The notes under the pieces: generated by a model
What the model saw: only the letters and a program-made list of their open reading frames with translations
Database searches by the model: none
Told to the model about the DNA's origin: nothing
Origin: Akkermansia muciniphila
Lineage (GTDB): Bacteria; Verrucomicrobiota; Verrucomicrobiia; Verrucomicrobiales; Akkermansiaceae
Direction of reading: 5' to 3'
DNA length: 64,000 nt
Assembly: GCA_945890645.1 (NCBI GenBank)
Contig: CAMDCV010000009.1
Location: forward strand, 1 to 64,000
Made by a program: the position numbers and the translations under genes
Shown: piece by piece, positions 62,381 through 64,000 of the stretch
Numbering within the stretch: position 1 is the first letter of the stretch
How the letters are laid out: each line of letters opens with the position of its first letter

Positions 62381-64000
62381 ATGCTTTCCTCTCTTCGCTT
62401 CCCACTTCGTCCGTTCTGGCTACCCCTTAGTTTCGGTGCCGCTCTACTTCATGCTCAGGAAATCAATGCTCCAGAAAACTCGGAAACTCTCGATGCCGTT
62501 GTCGTTTCTGCAGAATCTGAATCCGATGCTTCGATCCAAGACCCCTGGCTGCCTCCTGTCGTAGGAGCTTCGATTTACTCCGGTAAAAAAACCCAAGTGA
62601 TCGACTTCGACAACCAACCGCGCATCGTCGGCAACAACTACCGCCAAGCTCTCAATCAAACACCAAGTCTCTTGCTCAGCGAGGAATCCACGCCCTTAGT
62701 CAGCATCGGCTACCGCGGCCTTAACCCGCATCGTGCCCAGTTCACTCAAATGCTTCGCGACGGACTGCCCATCCATGCCGATCAATTTGGTTATCCCGAA
62801 GCTTACTACACGCCACCGCTCGATACCGTGGACCGCATCGAGTTCCTCCATGGCGGTGCCTCACTGCAATACGGACCACAGCCCGGCGGCGCACTGAACT
62901 ACATCACGCACCGCCCCCGCACGGACAAGAAATTTTCTTTACGCACCCAACACGTGATCGGCGATGATGACCTTTATTCGACCTTCTCCTCCGCCGACGG
63001 CACGGTGGGCAAACTCGGTTACTACACCTACTTCAACCACCGTGAAACCGATGGCTTCCGCAGTTCTAACAGCGACTACGATCTCGATACCGGCGCGATC
63101 AAATTACTTTACACGCTCGACAATGGCGGCAACTTGATTTTCTCGCTCGATACCTATGAAGAAACCCACGGTGAACCTGGTGGACTGACGCGCGCGAATT
63201 TCAATGCCGGTGATCTCAGTGCTACACGGCTTTTCGACAACATGACCATTGAGCGGGATTCGGCAACGCTCACTTACGAGATCGAACCCAATGCCGATTC
63301 GTTTTTCACCAGCAGCATTTGGTGGTCGGACTATACGCGATTCAGCGCCCGCCAACGCGGTGGCGGCTTTGGCACATTGCCTGTTGGTGGCACAGCGAAT
63401 AGCAATACCATCGAAGACCAACGCTTTAAAACGTTCGGCTGGGATACCCGCTATCGTCTCAATTGGGGCACGGAAAAACAACACACCTTCACCAGCGGCG
63501 TGCAGCTCTATCATACTGACTCGCCACGACGCGACTACCGCGGTGCCACGGCCGATGCGATGACAGGAACCTTGCGCAATTATTCGGAGCGCGAAGTATT
63601 TTACGCACCAGTCTTCGCAGAAAACCGTTTCGAATTCGGAAAATTCTCAATCACCCCTGGCTTGCGCATCGAAAACTCGTGGCAAGATGTCGAGGAGATC
63701 GTTAACCTTGATAAGTCAAGTGTGGGCACGCCACTCGGCTCGAAGGATGAGCAAGCCACAGTTGTGCTGGGTGGTCTCGGTCTTGAATACGAATGGCAAG
63801 CAGGCTCAGCAGTCTATGCAAACATCTCGCAAGGCTATCGCCCGATGATCTTCTCAGAAGCAGTTCCAAGTGGCGGCACTACTTTCGTCAATGACGACCT
63901 CGAAGAAGGAAAGTCTCTCGAATACGAACTCGGCGTGCGCAGCCGTCCGACCGACTGGTTCTCGATCGATACCAGCATCTTCCTATTGCAGTTCACCGAT
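62381..64000 (+). CDS. TonB-dependent outer-membrane receptor, FecA-like (cut by window edge)
   Basis: 540 residues visible, no stop before the window edge. A signal peptide leads to mature QEINAPENSE, then a short N-terminal part with LDAVVVSAESE. The plug domain has NNYRQALNQTPSLLLSEEST, LVSIGYRGLNPHRAQFTQML and the PLDTVDRIEFLHGGASLQYG, PQPGGALNYITHRP stretch. Beta-strand barrel segments follow. The plug matches iron-siderophore receptors of the FecA/Fiu group. It lies under a Fur-like box, so iron uptake is the likely role. The exact ligand cannot be read from this part. Confidence 0.9.
   Translation, partial: MLSSLRFPLRPFWLPLSFGAALLHAQEINAPENSETLDAVVVSAESESDASIQDPWLPPVVGASIYSGKKTQVIDFDNQPRIVGNNYRQALNQTPSLLLSEESTPLVSIGYRGLNPHRAQFTQMLRDGLPIHADQFGYPEAYYTPPLDTVDRIEFLHGGASLQYGPQPGGALNYITHRPRTDKKFSLRTQHVIGDDDLYSTFSSADGTVGKLGYYTYFNHRETDGFRSSNSDYDLDTGAIKLLYTLDNGGNLIFSLDTYEETHGEPGGLTRANFNAGDLSATRLFDNMTIERDSATLTYEIEPNADSFFTSSIWWSDYTRFSARQRGGGFGTLPVGGTANSNTIEDQRFKTFGWDTRYRLNWGTEKQHTFTSGVQLYHTDSPRRDYRGATADAMTGTLRNYSEREVFYAPVFAENRFEFGKFSITPGLRIENSWQDVEEIVNLDKSSVGTPLGSKDEQATVVLGGLGLEYEWQAGSAVYANISQGYRPMIFSEAVPSGGTTFVNDDLEEGKSLEYELGVRSRPTDWFSIDTSIFLLQFTD

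Overview
The window reads as a piece of a Verrucomicrobiota chromosome, most likely of the Verrucomicrobiales type. The evidence is the gene content: four secreted sulfatases, a planctomycete-type cytochrome (PSCyt1/DUF1549/DUF1553) followed by a DUF1501 partner, sialate-O-acetylesterase-like enzymes, GntR-HTH/LacI-type fused regulators and a DUF6288-like toroid protein. Base composition is moderately GC-rich and gene starts have weak Shine-Dalgarno sequences. No rRNA or CRISPR is present, and no plasmid or phage core is visible. This assignment is inferred from family content, not from a marker-gene tree.

Layout. 0-2.3 kb: the tail of an IS30-type transposase, then a small stress cluster (YqjD/ElaB-like and YciF-like genes facing away from a glycine-zipper stress protein that ends at a clear terminator). 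2.4-25 kb: a large, mostly forward block of exported carbohydrate and peptide degradation genes. It holds two GQSNM-type esterases, the PSCyt/DUF1501 pair, jelly-roll proteins, a dipeptidyl peptidase IV with an Xaa-Pro peptidase, an SGNH esterase, four sulfatases (one fused to an SGNH esterase), a Tat-exported GH128-like enzyme and a reverse-strand regulator. 25.2-45.7 kb: mainly housekeeping genes (a candidate small RNA, malQ, tRNA-Thr, rnhB-yraN, transketolase, purE-purK, comEC, coaB, pyrF, tRNA-Phe, ygfZ) mixed with TPR/Sel1 proteins. 45.7-50.9 kb: two adjacent secreted proteins that share SHD1-like domains, one a tandemly duplicated retropepsin, then a flavin reductase and uncharacterised genes. 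50.9-54.5 kb: an accessory island holding an AT-rich orphan gene and two exported repeat-type proteins, bounded by a 20-bp exact direct repeat and containing two copies of a ~200-bp repeat. 54.5-64 kb: a glutamate/dicarboxylate symporter, hisC, a second GntR/LacI-like regulator next to potA-potB (no potC or potD follows), a secreted Cys-motif protein, a small membrane protein and the 5' part of a TonB-dependent receptor behind a perfect Fur-like palindrome.

How the parts may work together. The 2.4-25 kb block looks like a glycan-use locus for a sulfated, acylated polysaccharide: sulfatases and esterases remove substituents, the GH128-like and jelly-roll proteins may act on the backbone, and MalQ sits close by. 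No SusC/SusD pair and no sulfatase-maturing enzyme is present, so maturation and uptake must be encoded elsewhere. DPP IV plus the Xaa-Pro peptidase form a pair for proline-containing peptides. A family of modular hairpin repeats sits directly after stop codons at several places and is the most distinctive non-coding signal.
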